Shown here: positions 25,497-34,869 of the stretch, piece after piece
Position numbering within the stretch: position 1 is the stretch's first letter
Layout: every line of letters starts with the position of its first letter
Origin: an uncultured Rhodospirillales bacterium
GTDB lineage: Bacteria; Pseudomonadota; Alphaproteobacteria; ATCC43930; CGMCC-115725
Assembly: GCA_903828515.1 (NCBI GenBank)
Contig: CAIKMD010000003.1
Coordinates: 372,001 to 436,000, forward strand
Direction of reading: 5' to 3'
DNA length: 64,000 nt
Notes under the pieces: generated by a model
Databases searched by the model: none
The model's input: the letters and a program-made list of their open reading frames with translations, nothing else
What the model was told of the DNA's origin: nothing
Translations under genes and position numbers: made by a program

Positions 25497-26609
25497 ATGT
25501 TCTATTCCTGCAGTCCGGCTCATGCCGCATCCGGGACCTTGCGCGCCCGGGCGCGGACCGGCACACGCTCGGCCATCGTCGATATCCATTGCCATGTCAT
25601 GACCCCGGAAGCGGCGGCGCTGACCAAGGATCTCGACGATCCGGGCCGCGCGGCGACGGCCACCTTCGCCCATCCGCTGACCCGCGAGGTCAGCCGCAAG
25701 CAGGACGAAACCGTCCGCGTGCCGCTGACCTCGATCGAGGCGCGGCTCAAATCCATGGACAAGGACGGGATCGACATCCAGGCGATCTCGCCCGCCCCGG
25801 TTTACTACTACTGGACCGAACCGGAACTCGGACGCGAATGCGCGCGGCTCATCAACGACAACATCGCGCGGATCGTGGCCACGCATCCCGACCGCTTCGT
25901 CGGGCTCGGCACCCTGCCGCTCCAGGCGCCGGCCCTCGCCGTCGCCGAACTGGAACGCTGCGTGAAGGAACTGGGTCTGCGCGGCGTCGAGATCGGCACC
26001 AATATCGGCGGCGTCGAGTTGGCCGACGAACGCTTCCGTCCGTTCTGGGCCAAGGCGCAGGAACTCGATGTCATGATCTTCATGCACCCGGCGGGCTTCA
26101 CCCAGCCGCAACGCCTCGCCGATCACTATTTCACCAACATCATCGGCAACCCGCTCGACACCACGGTCGCGGTCAGCCATCTCATTTTCGGCGGCGTGCT
26201 CGACGCCTATCCGAAGCTCAAGATCTGCCTCGCCCATGGCGGCGGTTACGCGGCGGCCTATAGCGGCCGGTTCGATCACGCGCATGGCGCGCGCTCGGAT
26301 TGCCGGCGCCTGATCAAGAAAAAGCCGACGAGCTACCTGAAGAAATTCTATTTCGACACGATCGTCTTCACCCATCACCAGCTCGAATACCTGGCGTCGG
26401 TCTACGGCACCGATCACATCCTGCTCGGTACCGATTATCCCTACGACATGGCGCTGCCGAATCCGGTCGGGTTCGTGAACGGGGCGAAGCTCACGCGCGC
26501 CGACAAGACGGCGATCCTCGGCGGCAACGCGGCGAAATTGTTGAAGATCAAAATGCCCCCCGGAAACGCGAGGGCGAAAAAGCCGGCGACGCGGTCGCGG
26601 AAGAAATAA
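25497..26609 (+). CDS. Amidohydrolase of the ACMSD-like family
   Basis: 370 residues from ATG 25497 (AGAGAGGAAGC upstream). Metal motifs HxH in VDIHCHVM, His in MIFMHPAGF, His in CLAHGGGY and Asp in LLGTDYPYD are those of aminocarboxymuconate-semialdehyde decarboxylase and related metal-dependent decarboxylases/hydrolases. The first 27 residues are unusual and may be an extension; the fold begins near IVDIHCH. The Lys/Arg-rich tail (ARAKKPATRSRKK) is also an extension. Divergent from the TetR gene, which fits a regulated ring-cleavage or decarboxylation pathway. Confidence 0.83.
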   Translation: MFYSCSPAHAASGTLRARARTGTRSAIVDIHCHVMTPEAAALTKDLDDPGRAATATFAHPLTREVSRKQDETVRVPLTSIEARLKSMDKDGIDIQAISPAPVYYYWTEPELGRECARLINDNIARIVATHPDRFVGLGTLPLQAPALAVAELERCVKELGLRGVEIGTNIGGVELADERFRPFWAKAQELDVMIFMHPAGFTQPQRLADHYFTNIIGNPLDTTVAVSHLIFGGVLDAYPKLKICLAHGGGYAAAYSGRFDHAHGARSDCRRLIKKKPTSYLKKFYFDTIVFTHHQLEYLASVYGTDHILLGTDYPYDMALPNPVGFVNGAKLTRADKTAILGGNAAKLLKIKMPPGNARAKKPATRSRKK

Positions 26610-26612
26610 CGC

Positions 26613-27566
26613 CTATTGCGAATGGATCGCGTGCATGACCTGGATGATCGCCGGGCCGATCAGCACGATGAACACCGACGGCAGGATGAAGATGATCATC
26701 GGCACGGTCATCGTCGCGGGCAGGCGCGCGGCCTTTTCCTCGGCCTTGAGCATGCGCTCGTCGCGCAGTTCCGCTGACAGGGCGCGCAGCGCCTGGGCCA
26801 GCGGCGTGCCGTATTTCTCGGTCTGGACGAGGGTGTGCACGAGGCTGCGCATGCCGGCGATGTCGACGCGCTTGGTCAGGTTGGTCAGGGCGTCGCGCCG
26901 GTTCGGCAGGAACCCCAGTTCGATCGCGGCAAGGCCCAACTCGTCGGCCATTTCCGGCATGAAGCGGCGGAATTCGCGGCTGACCCGGGTCAACGCGCCG
27001 TCGAGGCTCAAGCCGCCTTCGGCGCACACCACGAGCAGGTCGAGCACGTCGGGCAGCGATTTGGTGAAGCGCTTGTTGCGCTTGGCGATGATGCGTTTCA
27101 ACACGGTCGGCGGCGCATAGGTCGCGGCGACCGCGATCGAACTGCCGGCGAGAAGAAGCTGAATCATCGCCAGGTGGAACAGGCTGACCGTGATGAACAC
27201 GAGCGTCGTCGTGACCACCGGCAGCACGACGCGCAAGCCCATATAGATGACCAGCGCCTCGCGCGAGCGATAGCCCGCCTTCGCCAGCATGTCCTTGGTG
27301 GTCTCGGCTTCCGAGCCCTTGGTGAGCTTCAATTTCTCGACCAGGTTTTTCAACGTGGTGAGCGAGAATTCGAACTTGAATTTTTCCTTCCGGATGGCGC
27401 GGCCGTTGGCGCGATCCTTGAGCGTGAGAAGGCGCGCGGTGATCGGATTGACCCGCGCCGAGGCGAGGAACCCCACCACCATGGCGCCGAGCAGCATCAG
27501 CATGAGAACGAACGTCATCAGCCCGTCGCCGCCCACGTTGAGCATGAGGTCGACGAACGCGTTCAT
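26613..27566 (-). CDS. tadC: Tad pilus inner membrane platform protein TadC
   Basis: 317 residues with a T2SSF domain: helices at both ends (MTFVLMLMLLGAMVVGFLA; MTVPMIIFILPSVFIVLIG) and the cytoplasmic repeat with LPDVLDLLVVCAEGGLSLDGAL. It pairs with TadB to form the inner membrane platform on which the CpaF ATPase turns to polymerise Flp pilin. It overlaps tadB by 4 bp and is the last gene of the operon. Confidence 0.9.
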   Translation of the reverse strand: MNAFVDLMLNVGGDGLMTFVLMLMLLGAMVVGFLASARVNPITARLLTLKDRANGRAIRKEKFKFEFSLTTLKNLVEKLKLTKGSEAETTKDMLAKAGYRSREALVIYMGLRVVLPVVTTTLVFITVSLFHLAMIQLLLAGSSIAVAATYAPPTVLKRIIAKRNKRFTKSLPDVLDLLVVCAEGGLSLDGALTRVSREFRRFMPEMADELGLAAIELGFLPNRRDALTNLTKRVDIAGMRSLVHTLVQTEKYGTPLAQALRALSAELRDERMLKAEEKAARLPATMTVPMIIFILPSVFIVLIGPAIIQVMHAIHSQ

Positions 27567-28531
27567 ATCTCGAAGCTGCCCATCTTCATCAGCGTGATGA
27601 TGCCGACGGTCAGCGAGGCCCCCGCCATGCCCAACAGCATGTGGCCGGACGAGGTGGTGAACAGCGACTGGATGTAATCCCAGTTCACGATGCTGAGGAG
27701 AGCGAGCATGACGAAGGGCAGCGAGGCGATGATGCCCGAACTCGCGCGCGCTTCCGACGAAAAGGCGCGAATCTTCAGCGCCATCTGCTTGCGGCGGTGC
27801 AACAGGTTTTCAAGGTTGTCGAGCGTCTCGGCCAGGTTGCCGCCGGTCTCGCGCTGGATGCCGAACGAAATGCACATGAAGGTGAATTCGGCGAGTTCGA
27901 TGCGGCCTGCCGCCTGCCACATCACCTCTTCCATCTGCTGGCCGAGCTGAATCTGATCCGAAATCTTGCGGAATTCCTCGCCCACCGGCCCGCGCATTTC
28001 GCGGCCGACATTGACCACCGCCTCGGTCACCGGCAGGCCGGAGCGCACGCTGCGCACCATCAGGCCGATCGCGTCGGGAAACACCGCGAGGAATTTGCGC
28101 GAACGCTTCTTGATCGCCCAATTGACGAGAACCCGCGGCGCATAAAATCCCGCGAACGCGCCGGAGCCCCAGCAGACGATGCCCGACAAACCCATCATCC
28201 AGGTCGTCATGCCGACGCCCAAGCCGATGATCGCTGCGATGCCGCCGAACGTGCCGAGCGACCAGCCGGTGCCGGTCCGTTCGAGCTGGCGGCGCCAATG
28301 TTCGGGATTGGGCAGGATGCGGCCGGTGAACGTATCCAGCCGCGTCGCCTTCGGATCGAGCTTGAGGCTCGGAATGTCGTGCTTGACCGGTCCGCCTTTC
28401 GTCTTTTTCAGCGCGACCATGGCGCGCTTGACGATGAGCTGACGCACCCCGTCGCCCGCCACCGCGTACCACGAGATGACGAGCACCATAAGAACAAGAA
28501 AGAAAATGACTGCGAAGCGGATTGCGTCCAT
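27563..28531 (-). CDS. tadB: Tad pilus inner membrane platform protein TadB
   Basis: 322 residues, T2SSF domain (FPDAIGLMVRSVRSGLPVTEAV; ETGGNLAETLDNLENLLHRRKQM) with an N-terminal helix and a C-terminal helix pair. It lies 9 bp after cpaF and overlaps tadC by 4 bp, the normal order of Tad operons. Confidence 0.9.
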   Translation of the reverse strand: MDAIRFAVIFFLVLMVLVISWYAVAGDGVRQLIVKRAMVALKKTKGGPVKHDIPSLKLDPKATRLDTFTGRILPNPEHWRRQLERTGTGWSLGTFGGIAAIIGLGVGMTTWMMGLSGIVCWGSGAFAGFYAPRVLVNWAIKKRSRKFLAVFPDAIGLMVRSVRSGLPVTEAVVNVGREMRGPVGEEFRKISDQIQLGQQMEEVMWQAAGRIELAEFTFMCISFGIQRETGGNLAETLDNLENLLHRRKQMALKIRAFSSEARASSGIIASLPFVMLALLSIVNWDYIQSLFTTSSGHMLLGMAGASLTVGIITLMKMGSFEI

Positions 28532-28540
28532 CGGGCGCTC

Positions 28541-29995
28541 CTATCCGATCGCTTCGAGCAAGGCCTTGTCGAGCCCGTAATACTCGGCGCGGGTGATGAA
28601 ATGCGGCCGCAAGCCGGCCGACACGAACGTGCCTTTCAGCTTGCCGTCCGGCGTTTCGCCTTCGTACTGAAAGTTGAACAAATCCTGGGTCGTGATGACG
28701 TCGCCTTCCATGCCGACGATTTCGGTCACCTGGGTCACCCGGCGAATACCGTCGCGCATGCGGCTGATCTGCAGGACGAGATGAACCGCGGCGGCGATCT
28801 GCTGGCGAACCGCTTTCGGCGGCAATTGCACGCCGGCCATGCCGACGAGGTTTTCGAGCCGGGTCAGCGCCTCGCGCGGCCGGTTGGCGTGGATGGTCGA
28901 GAGCGACCCGTCATGGCCGGTATTCATCGCCTGCAACATGTCGAGCGCCTCGGCGCTGCGGATTTCGCCGAGGATGATGCGATCGGGCCGCATACGCAGA
29001 GCGTTCTTCAAGAGATCGCGCATCGAGATTTCGCCGCGACCCTCGAGATTGGCCGGCCGCGTTTCAAGCCGCACGACATGCGGCTGCTGAAGCTGCAATT
29101 CGGCGGCGTCTTCGATGGTGACGATGCGTTCGGTCGTGTCGATCATCTGCGACATCGCGTTCAGGAGCGTCGTCTTGCCCGAACCGGTACCGCCCGAGAT
29201 CAAAATATTGAGGCGCGAGCGCGCGGCGATCTTCAGTACCGCCGCCATCTGTGGCGAGATGTTGAGCTGGCGCGCCATGATGTCGAGGGTGATCGACTTC
29301 TTGGAGTATTTACGAATCGAGATCGTCGGTCCGTCGATCGCCAAAGGCGGCACGATGATGTTGACGCGGCTGCCGTCGAGGAGGCGCGCATCGACCAGCG
29401 GATTCGATTCGTCGACGCGCCGGCCGACCAGCGTGACGATCCGGGTGGCCACGCCCATGACATGGGCGTTGTCGCGGAAACTGATGTCGGTCAATTCGAG
29501 CTTGCCCTTGCGCTCGACGTAAACGCGCTTCGGGCCGTTGACCATGATGTCGGTGACGCTTTCGTCGGCGAGCAGCGGCTCGATCGGACCGAGGCCCAGC
29601 ATGTCGTCGAGGAGCAGGGTGACGAGCTTCTTCTGTTCGGCGTGGTTGAGCTGGAGCTTCAACTCGACGATGATTTCGCTGACCACGTCGGTCAACTGAC
29701 GGGCCAATTCGTCGCGCTCGAGCTTCGCCGCGACCTCGGTGTCGATGCGCTGAATGGCCAGCGGATAGATGCGCGGCACCGCGTCGGCGATGCTGGCGTT
29801 GCGGACGGTGATCGGCGAGAGCGTCGCGGTCTGCGCGGGCACCGGCGAGGGCGGTGGCGGCGGCGCTTCGGCGCGCGGCGGCGAATTGAGGGATTGCGGG
29901 CCGCCGACCGGCGGAACCGGCTCGCTGCGTCCGTTCAGGGACTGCAGCCGGCTGTTCAGACCACCGTCGTTGTCGACCCCGCGGCGGCCAAACAT
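28541..29995 (-). CDS. cpaF: Tad pilus assembly ATPase CpaF/TadA
   Basis: 484 residues from ATG 29995. After a Pro-rich N-terminus (about 1-70) comes the secretion ATPase core: Walker A ISGGTGSGKTTLLNAM, Asp box IVTIEDAAELQL, Walker B RMRPDRIILGEIRSAEALDM and His box. It powers extension and retraction of Flp pili. The ATG overlaps the cpaE stop codon (ATGA). Confidence 0.95.
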   Translation of the reverse strand: MFGRRGVDNDGGLNSRLQSLNGRSEPVPPVGGPQSLNSPPRAEAPPPPPSPVPAQTATLSPITVRNASIADAVPRIYPLAIQRIDTEVAAKLERDELARQLTDVVSEIIVELKLQLNHAEQKKLVTLLLDDMLGLGPIEPLLADESVTDIMVNGPKRVYVERKGKLELTDISFRDNAHVMGVATRIVTLVGRRVDESNPLVDARLLDGSRVNIIVPPLAIDGPTISIRKYSKKSITLDIMARQLNISPQMAAVLKIAARSRLNILISGGTGSGKTTLLNAMSQMIDTTERIVTIEDAAELQLQQPHVVRLETRPANLEGRGEISMRDLLKNALRMRPDRIILGEIRSAEALDMLQAMNTGHDGSLSTIHANRPREALTRLENLVGMAGVQLPPKAVRQQIAAAVHLVLQISRMRDGIRRVTQVTEIVGMEGDVITTQDLFNFQYEGETPDGKLKGTFVSAGLRPHFITRAEYYGLDKALLEAIG

Positions 29996-31233
29996 CAGGC
30001 GCTCCGCTTGAGCCAGCCCGGCAGGGAGGGCAGGAATTTTGTCGGTAGCAGGGATCGCTTCGCCGGCACTTCGGCGCCGCAGAGCAGCGTCGCGAACGCG
30101 CCGATCTCGGCGGCGGCCTTGCTGTTTCGCAGCGCGGCCGGAAGCGCCGTGCCGGTCGAGGATGTCGTCAGCGCGGTCTGCGGCTCGAACGGAATCGCGA
30201 GATCGAGGTTGAGGCCGACGACGCGTTCGAATTCGGTGCGTCCAACCTCGCCGCGATGCGCCGCGCCGACCTGATTGGCGATCACGACATGTTTCGCGGT
30301 CGGCGAGAGGACCTTGTTGAATTCGGCGAGACGCAGCGTGTCGCGCGCGGCGGCCAGCGATAGGTCGGTGACGACGCCGACGGTGGTGCCGATGGTGATC
30401 ATGCGCCGGACGATCTCGTCGAGATGCCGGGGCAGATCGACGATGATGAAATCGCAATCGGCGCGCAGCACGCTGAGGACGGCGTCGGCCGCGGCGGCCG
30501 TCACCGACGGCTGATCGATCAGCGGCTCTTCCGCCGCGAGCACGCGCAGTTGCGGGCTTTCGTGAAGCATCGCCGAACCCAGCAGCCGCGCATCCATGCG
30601 CGCGGGATATTCGAGCGCCTCGCGCAGGCCGGGGCCGGGGACGAGATCGAGGCTCAGCGCCAGATTGCCGAAATGCAGGTCGAGATCGAGCAGCGCCACG
30701 CTGCGATGATGGAGATGCGCGATGCACCAGGCGAGACCGGCGGCGACCGTCGTCGTGCCGACGCCGCCGCGCGCGCCCATCAGGGTGATGACCTGCGCCT
30801 TGTTGGTTTCCTCGGTCGCGCCGCCGCCGCTGCCGCGCTTGCCGCGACGCAGCGAACGCTCGAGGGCGGCGACCGTGATCGGCTTCGGCAGGTAATCGGT
30901 GACGCCGAGTTCCATCAGGTCGCGATAGAGATTGAGATCGTTGCGGTGCCCGATGGCGATGACGCTCATCTCGGGCGGGCAAAGATCGGCGAGGGCATAG
31001 AGCGCCTGGACCGGGTCCTCGGCATCGTCGATGTCGACGATCAGAAGATTGGGCGCGGTGTTCTGTTGCAACTGGCCGTGCGCGGCGACGACGCCGCCGT
31101 CGACGATCGCGGCATTTCGCCAGCGTTGCGCCGCGGCGAAATCGCGGATCGCCTGCGCGCTGGTCTGATCGCTCAGACAGGCGAGGAGGCGCGGGCCGGT
31201 TGCTTGCGCGGTGAGTGTGTTTTCACTTGCCAT
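29995..31233 (-). CDS. cpaE: Tad pilus localisation protein CpaE
   Basis: 412 residues from ATG 31233; a longer in-frame ORF upstream is only a shadow of cpaD. An N-terminal atypical receiver domain (about 20-130, NLLIVDIDDAED) is followed by a ParA/MinD-like ATPase with deviant Walker A LMGARGGVGTTTVAAGLAW and IIVDLPRHLDEIVR. It places the pilus machine at the right site in the cell. Overlaps cpaD by 11 bp. Confidence 0.92.
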   Translation of the reverse strand: MASENTLTAQATGPRLLACLSDQTSAQAIRDFAAAQRWRNAAIVDGGVVAAHGQLQQNTAPNLLIVDIDDAEDPVQALYALADLCPPEMSVIAIGHRNDLNLYRDLMELGVTDYLPKPITVAALERSLRRGKRGSGGGATEETNKAQVITLMGARGGVGTTTVAAGLAWCIAHLHHRSVALLDLDLHFGNLALSLDLVPGPGLREALEYPARMDARLLGSAMLHESPQLRVLAAEEPLIDQPSVTAAAADAVLSVLRADCDFIIVDLPRHLDEIVRRMITIGTTVGVVTDLSLAAARDTLRLAEFNKVLSPTAKHVVIANQVGAAHRGEVGRTEFERVVGLNLDLAIPFEPQTALTTSSTGTALPAALRNSKAAAEIGAFATLLCGAEVPAKRSLLPTKFLPSLPGWLKRSA

Positions 31234-32026
31234 TGGTTGATCCGGATGCGCCCGCTGAACCGGGGCTCGTATTGGCGAGACTGGCGGCCCCCGTGGCCGC
31301 GGCGATGGCACTGTCGCCGGCGGGGTTGCCGCCGCCGCCGCCGAGCGGCGATGCGCCGCCGCTTTCGATCGGTGATTTGCCTTCGCGATAGGTCTGAACC
31401 GCGCGCATGCCGGGTTCGGCATCCTCGGGACCGGGCTTGCGGCCGACCGCGAGGTCGCGCTTGTCGACGACCATCTCATAGAGGTTGGCGGACGTGGTGC
31501 AGCCGAATCGGCTCGACGGCGCGTTGAGCGTGTCGCCCGAGCCGAGAGACGGCCAGGCGGGGCAAGTCGGGGCCACCGCGGTCATCTGGCGCACGACCAC
31601 GGTAACGGTGTTGGGGATGGTCGGCGCCGGTGCATCGGCGACCTGGGTGAGACCGGCCCGCGACAGCATGTCGAGCACGCGCGCGCGTCGTGCCTGGCCG
31701 AGGGTGCTGGTGTCGGCGCTCAGCGAGACCTTGTCGCCGTCGCGCACGTCGTTGCGGCGCAGGAATTCCTGCAACCCGGTCGCTTCGTCGGCGTTCGGGT
31801 TGGCGGTATTGCCGGCGAAGCGGACGTCGTGGTCGCGTTCGATCGGCGTATAGGTGATGCGGTTCGGCGCCTCGGGCGACGGCTTGCCCATCGGATCCAT
31901 GGCGGCGCAGCCGACCAGGGCCAATCCCGCGCACAGGACGAGCAGCGGACCGACAGCCCTGCGGAACGCCAAAGCGGGGCGGAAGGCGGAAGCGGGGCGA
32001 AGAAGAACAGCGGACTGCATCGCCAT
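31223..32026 (-). CDS. cpaD: Tad pilus outer membrane lipoprotein CpaD
   Basis: 267 residues with a lipoprotein signal (LLVLCAGLALVGC, lipid Cys near 40). The CpaD domain is marked by TGLQEFLRRNDVRDGDKVSLSAD, the Pro-Asn-Thr-Val-Thr strand and FGCTTSANLYEMVVDKRDL. It helps the CpaC secretin insert or stabilise. The Gly/Ser/Ala-rich tail beyond residue 225 is disordered. A start two codons later is possible. Confidence 0.88.
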   Translation of the reverse strand: MAMQSAVLLRPASAFRPALAFRRAVGPLLVLCAGLALVGCAAMDPMGKPSPEAPNRITYTPIERDHDVRFAGNTANPNADEATGLQEFLRRNDVRDGDKVSLSADTSTLGQARRARVLDMLSRAGLTQVADAPAPTIPNTVTVVVRQMTAVAPTCPAWPSLGSGDTLNAPSSRFGCTTSANLYEMVVDKRDLAVGRKPGPEDAEPGMRAVQTYREGKSPIESGGASPLGGGGGNPAGDSAIAAATGAASLANTSPGSAGASGSTNGK

Positions 32027-32030
32027 GACC

Positions 32031-33779
32031 TCAATCGATCTCGAAACCGGACGAGCCGGCGGATAACGGCTTCGCCACCGGCGCCGCGGCGGTCTGCTGC
32101 GGAACCAGGGCCGCTTGCGGCGCTGCCGCTTGGGTCGGTGCAGGCGAAACGGGAGCGGGCGGTGCCTGCTCGGCGACGACCGGCGCCGGTGCGGGCGTGG
32201 GAGCTTGCGCGACGACGGGTGGCGCTGCGATCGGTCCGGCGACCACGGGGTCGCGCGGCGCCGCTTGCGGCACGTCGGCGTTTTCGGTCGGCTTCACGAT
32301 GGCGGCCGGTTGATTGGCGGCCGGCGCATCGGCGGGCGGCGTCGGCACGTGATTGAGGCTGCCCTTGGCGACGCGTTCCATATCGCTGGGCGCCTCGTAA
32401 CCCTCCATCGGAGACTTGAGGGCGGTGGCGATCGAGGTCGGCTGCACGATATAGGGCGTGATGATGATGACAAGTTCGGTCTCGCCGCGCTGGAACGCGG
32501 TCGAGCGGAAGAGCGCGCCGATGATCGGAATATCGCCGATCCACGGATAGGCATTGAGCTGCTGCTGCGTCGAATTCTGCAACAGGCCGGCGATCGCGAA
32601 GCTCTGGCCGCTGCCGAGCTCGACGTTGGTGTCGGCCTTGCGGGTGGTGATGCCGGGGACGCTCACGCCGTCGAGCGTGATGCCCTGCTGGGGCGCGAGC
32701 TGGCTCACTTCCGGCGCGACATGCAGGCCGATGCGGCCATTGCCGAGGATCGTCGGGGTGAAGTTGAGGCTGACGCCGAATTGCTTCCAGTCGATGGTGA
32801 TCGCGGCCGAATTGCCGCCGCCGGTCTGCGGCACCGGCACCGGGAATTCGCCGCCGGCAAGGAAGCTCGCCTTCTGGCCCGACAGGGTGGTCAGGTTCGG
32901 TTCGGCCAGGACGGTGACGAGGCCCTGCTGCGCCAGCGCATCGACCAGCGCGTTGATCGTCGAACGGCCCGTCTTGATACCGGCATAGAAATTATTGTTG
33001 ATCGCGTTGCCGAGCGTCGTCTGGCTCTGCGTATTGAAGCCGATGACGTTCGTTCCGGTCGAGCTGCCGGTCGGCGGCGACTGACCGGGGATGAGCGGGA
33101 TCACCTTCGCGGAGGTGCTCGAGAGCGAGGTCAGGGTCGAGGCCGCGCTGACGATGCCGAACGAGGCAAAGCCGTTCTGGGTCATCGTCTCCCAGTTGAT
33201 GCCGAATTGCTTCAGCGTGGTGCGATTGACCTCGGCGACCCGGACCTGGAGGTTGATCTGGTTCGGCTCGTTGAGGTTCATCTTGTTGACGAGCTGCGAC
33301 GGGCTGGCGACGTAACGTCCGGCGATCTTGCGAATGTCGTCGCCGATCGCGGCGCTGCTCAGCGTGCCGGTCAGGACGATCGAATCGTCGACGCCGCGCG
33401 CGGTGATGCCGCTGTTCGGGGCCATCGCGTCGATCTCGTGCTGCAGCCGGTCGATGTCCTGGCGCACCGAGATGCGGCTGTTGATGAGGATGTTGTCGTC
33501 CTTGTCGCTCGCGTAAATCGTGGTCTCGCCGGCCGATTTGCCGAGGATATAGAGGACGGTCGGCGACTTGAGCTGAACGTCGGCGGTCGTCGGATCGGAC
33601 ACGAAGACCGAGGTGCAGGGACGGTCGAGGCGCACGATCACGCCCTTGCCGACGTCGAGATTGATGACGACGCCGGTCGGCGAAATCACTTGCGGCGCGG
33701 CCTGCGCGATCGGCGCATAGGGGCCGGTCAGCGACACGCACGCCGCCAGGATCAGTGCGATGGCTTTGTTGCGCGCCAT
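32031..33779 (-). CDS. cpaC: Tad pilus secretin CpaC/RcpA
   Basis: 582 residues from ATG 33779. Signal peptide near 1-27, an N-terminal pilus-specific domain (VVINLDVGKGVIVRLDRPC), a BON-like domain and the secretin pore domain (about 190-450, LTTLSGQKASFLAGGEFPVP; VELGSGQSFAIAGLL). It forms the outer membrane ring through which the pilus passes. The last 110 residues are a Pro/Ala/Gln-rich tail, much longer than usual and likely disordered. 3 bp after cpaB, 5 bp before cpaD. Confidence 0.92.
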   Translation of the reverse strand: MARNKAIALILAACVSLTGPYAPIAQAAPQVISPTGVVINLDVGKGVIVRLDRPCTSVFVSDPTTADVQLKSPTVLYILGKSAGETTIYASDKDDNILINSRISVRQDIDRLQHEIDAMAPNSGITARGVDDSIVLTGTLSSAAIGDDIRKIAGRYVASPSQLVNKMNLNEPNQINLQVRVAEVNRTTLKQFGINWETMTQNGFASFGIVSAASTLTSLSSTSAKVIPLIPGQSPPTGSSTGTNVIGFNTQSQTTLGNAINNNFYAGIKTGRSTINALVDALAQQGLVTVLAEPNLTTLSGQKASFLAGGEFPVPVPQTGGGNSAAITIDWKQFGVSLNFTPTILGNGRIGLHVAPEVSQLAPQQGITLDGVSVPGITTRKADTNVELGSGQSFAIAGLLQNSTQQQLNAYPWIGDIPIIGALFRSTAFQRGETELVIIITPYIVQPTSIATALKSPMEGYEAPSDMERVAKGSLNHVPTPPADAPAANQPAAIVKPTENADVPQAAPRDPVVAGPIAAPPVVAQAPTPAPAPVVAEQAPPAPVSPAPTQAAAPQAALVPQQTAAAPVAKPLSAGSSGFEID

Positions 33780-33781
33780 GA

Positions 33782-34681
33782 TCAATTCGCGCCCCTCTGG
33801 AATTCGAACGATTTCGTTTCGCTGCCGCGCACCACGTCGACATGGTTCGAGTCCGATTGCGGCGTGGGCAGGGCGTGCGGCTTCAGGCCGAAATTGGTCG
33901 CCTCGTTGTCCCAGGTCACCGACGAGCGGATCGGTTCGCCGTTGGGGCCTCTCTTGGCCGGTTTCTCGTTGCCGGCGGCGATCGAGCGCAGCGCGAGCGA
34001 CAGCTTGCCCATGTCGGTGACGAGGGCGAGAATTTCGGCCTGCTTCGCGGTGACTTCGAGCGTCGCGCTACGCGCCATCACCGTCTCGTTCGACATATCG
34101 CCCATCTTCTGGTCGATCGCGATGACGCGAATGTCTTCGAGCACGGTCTCGGTCGCGCGGCGTTCGGGCTGGTTGGCGACTTCGTTCGGGATGACCGCGG
34201 TCAGCATGACGTCGACGTGATCGCCCGGCAGGACGAGGCCGCCGAGGCCGGCATTGGGCTGAAGCTGCAAGGTCACGGCGCGCGTGCCTGGCGACATCAC
34301 GGCCGAGAGAAAGCCGCGCTCGCCTTTTTTGATCAGACGGTCTTCGGTCACCGGCTCGCCTTGCGCGATGCCCTGGCGGACGACCGCGCCGGCGAAATCT
34401 TCCAGCGGCCGGGCACCTTCAAGCACGTAGGTCTGGCTCAGATGGTCCGAGGGCCATTCCTGCCACTGCATGTCGTCGGTCTTGAGGAACTGGCCGGCGG
34501 GCAGGGCGTGACTAGCGACGAGAATCTTTTTGGCCGCGGGCTTCGCCACTTCGTCGGTGCCGACGGATTGCGCGCTCATCCGGGCCTGATCGACCCAGGC
34601 GCGGACGATCATCGCGGTGGCGAGCGAAAGCGCCACGGCGGCCGTGATCAGCATCATGCGTCGGAATGATAAGGCGTGCAT
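33782..34681 (-). CDS. cpaB: Tad pilus assembly protein CpaB
   Basis: 299 residues with an N-terminal membrane anchor (MLITAAVALSLATAMIV) and a SAF domain (about 50-115, ILVASHALPAGQFLKTDDMQW), then an RcpC/CpaB domain with GLVLPGDHVDVMLTA. It works in the periplasm with the CpaC secretin. First gene of the seven-gene operon; a 188-bp gap upstream must hold the promoter. No flp pilin or prepilin peptidase gene is next to it, so those are coded elsewhere. Confidence 0.9.
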   Translation of the reverse strand: MHALSFRRMMLITAAVALSLATAMIVRAWVDQARMSAQSVGTDEVAKPAAKKILVASHALPAGQFLKTDDMQWQEWPSDHLSQTYVLEGARPLEDFAGAVVRQGIAQGEPVTEDRLIKKGERGFLSAVMSPGTRAVTLQLQPNAGLGGLVLPGDHVDVMLTAVIPNEVANQPERRATETVLEDIRVIAIDQKMGDMSNETVMARSATLEVTAKQAEILALVTDMGKLSLALRSIAAGNEKPAKRGPNGEPIRSSVTWDNEATNFGLKPHALPTPQSDSNHVDVVRGSETKSFEFQRGAN

Positions 34682-34869
34682 CGGACCGCTCGGCTTTCCC
34701 GCGAACTGTTCAGTTCACGATGAGCGCGGGGACGAGCAAGAACGTATAAACCCTCGACATCAGAGGCCCCTCGCCACTGTGAATATCGAGGATGATTTTT
34801 ATCTAGTTGGGTTAATAACGGGTGAAAGCGGAGGCAAAGAATGGCCCCCGTGCATAACACTTATGTCGA

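Noticed and set aside
27641-30274. 877-codon plus-strand ORF
   Set aside because: It lies opposite tadB and cpaF, which have full domain motifs; it is a GC-skew shadow.
34682-34869. A flp pilin gene upstream of cpaB
   Set aside because: Only ORFs of under 20 codons are found, without the GxxxxE processing site.
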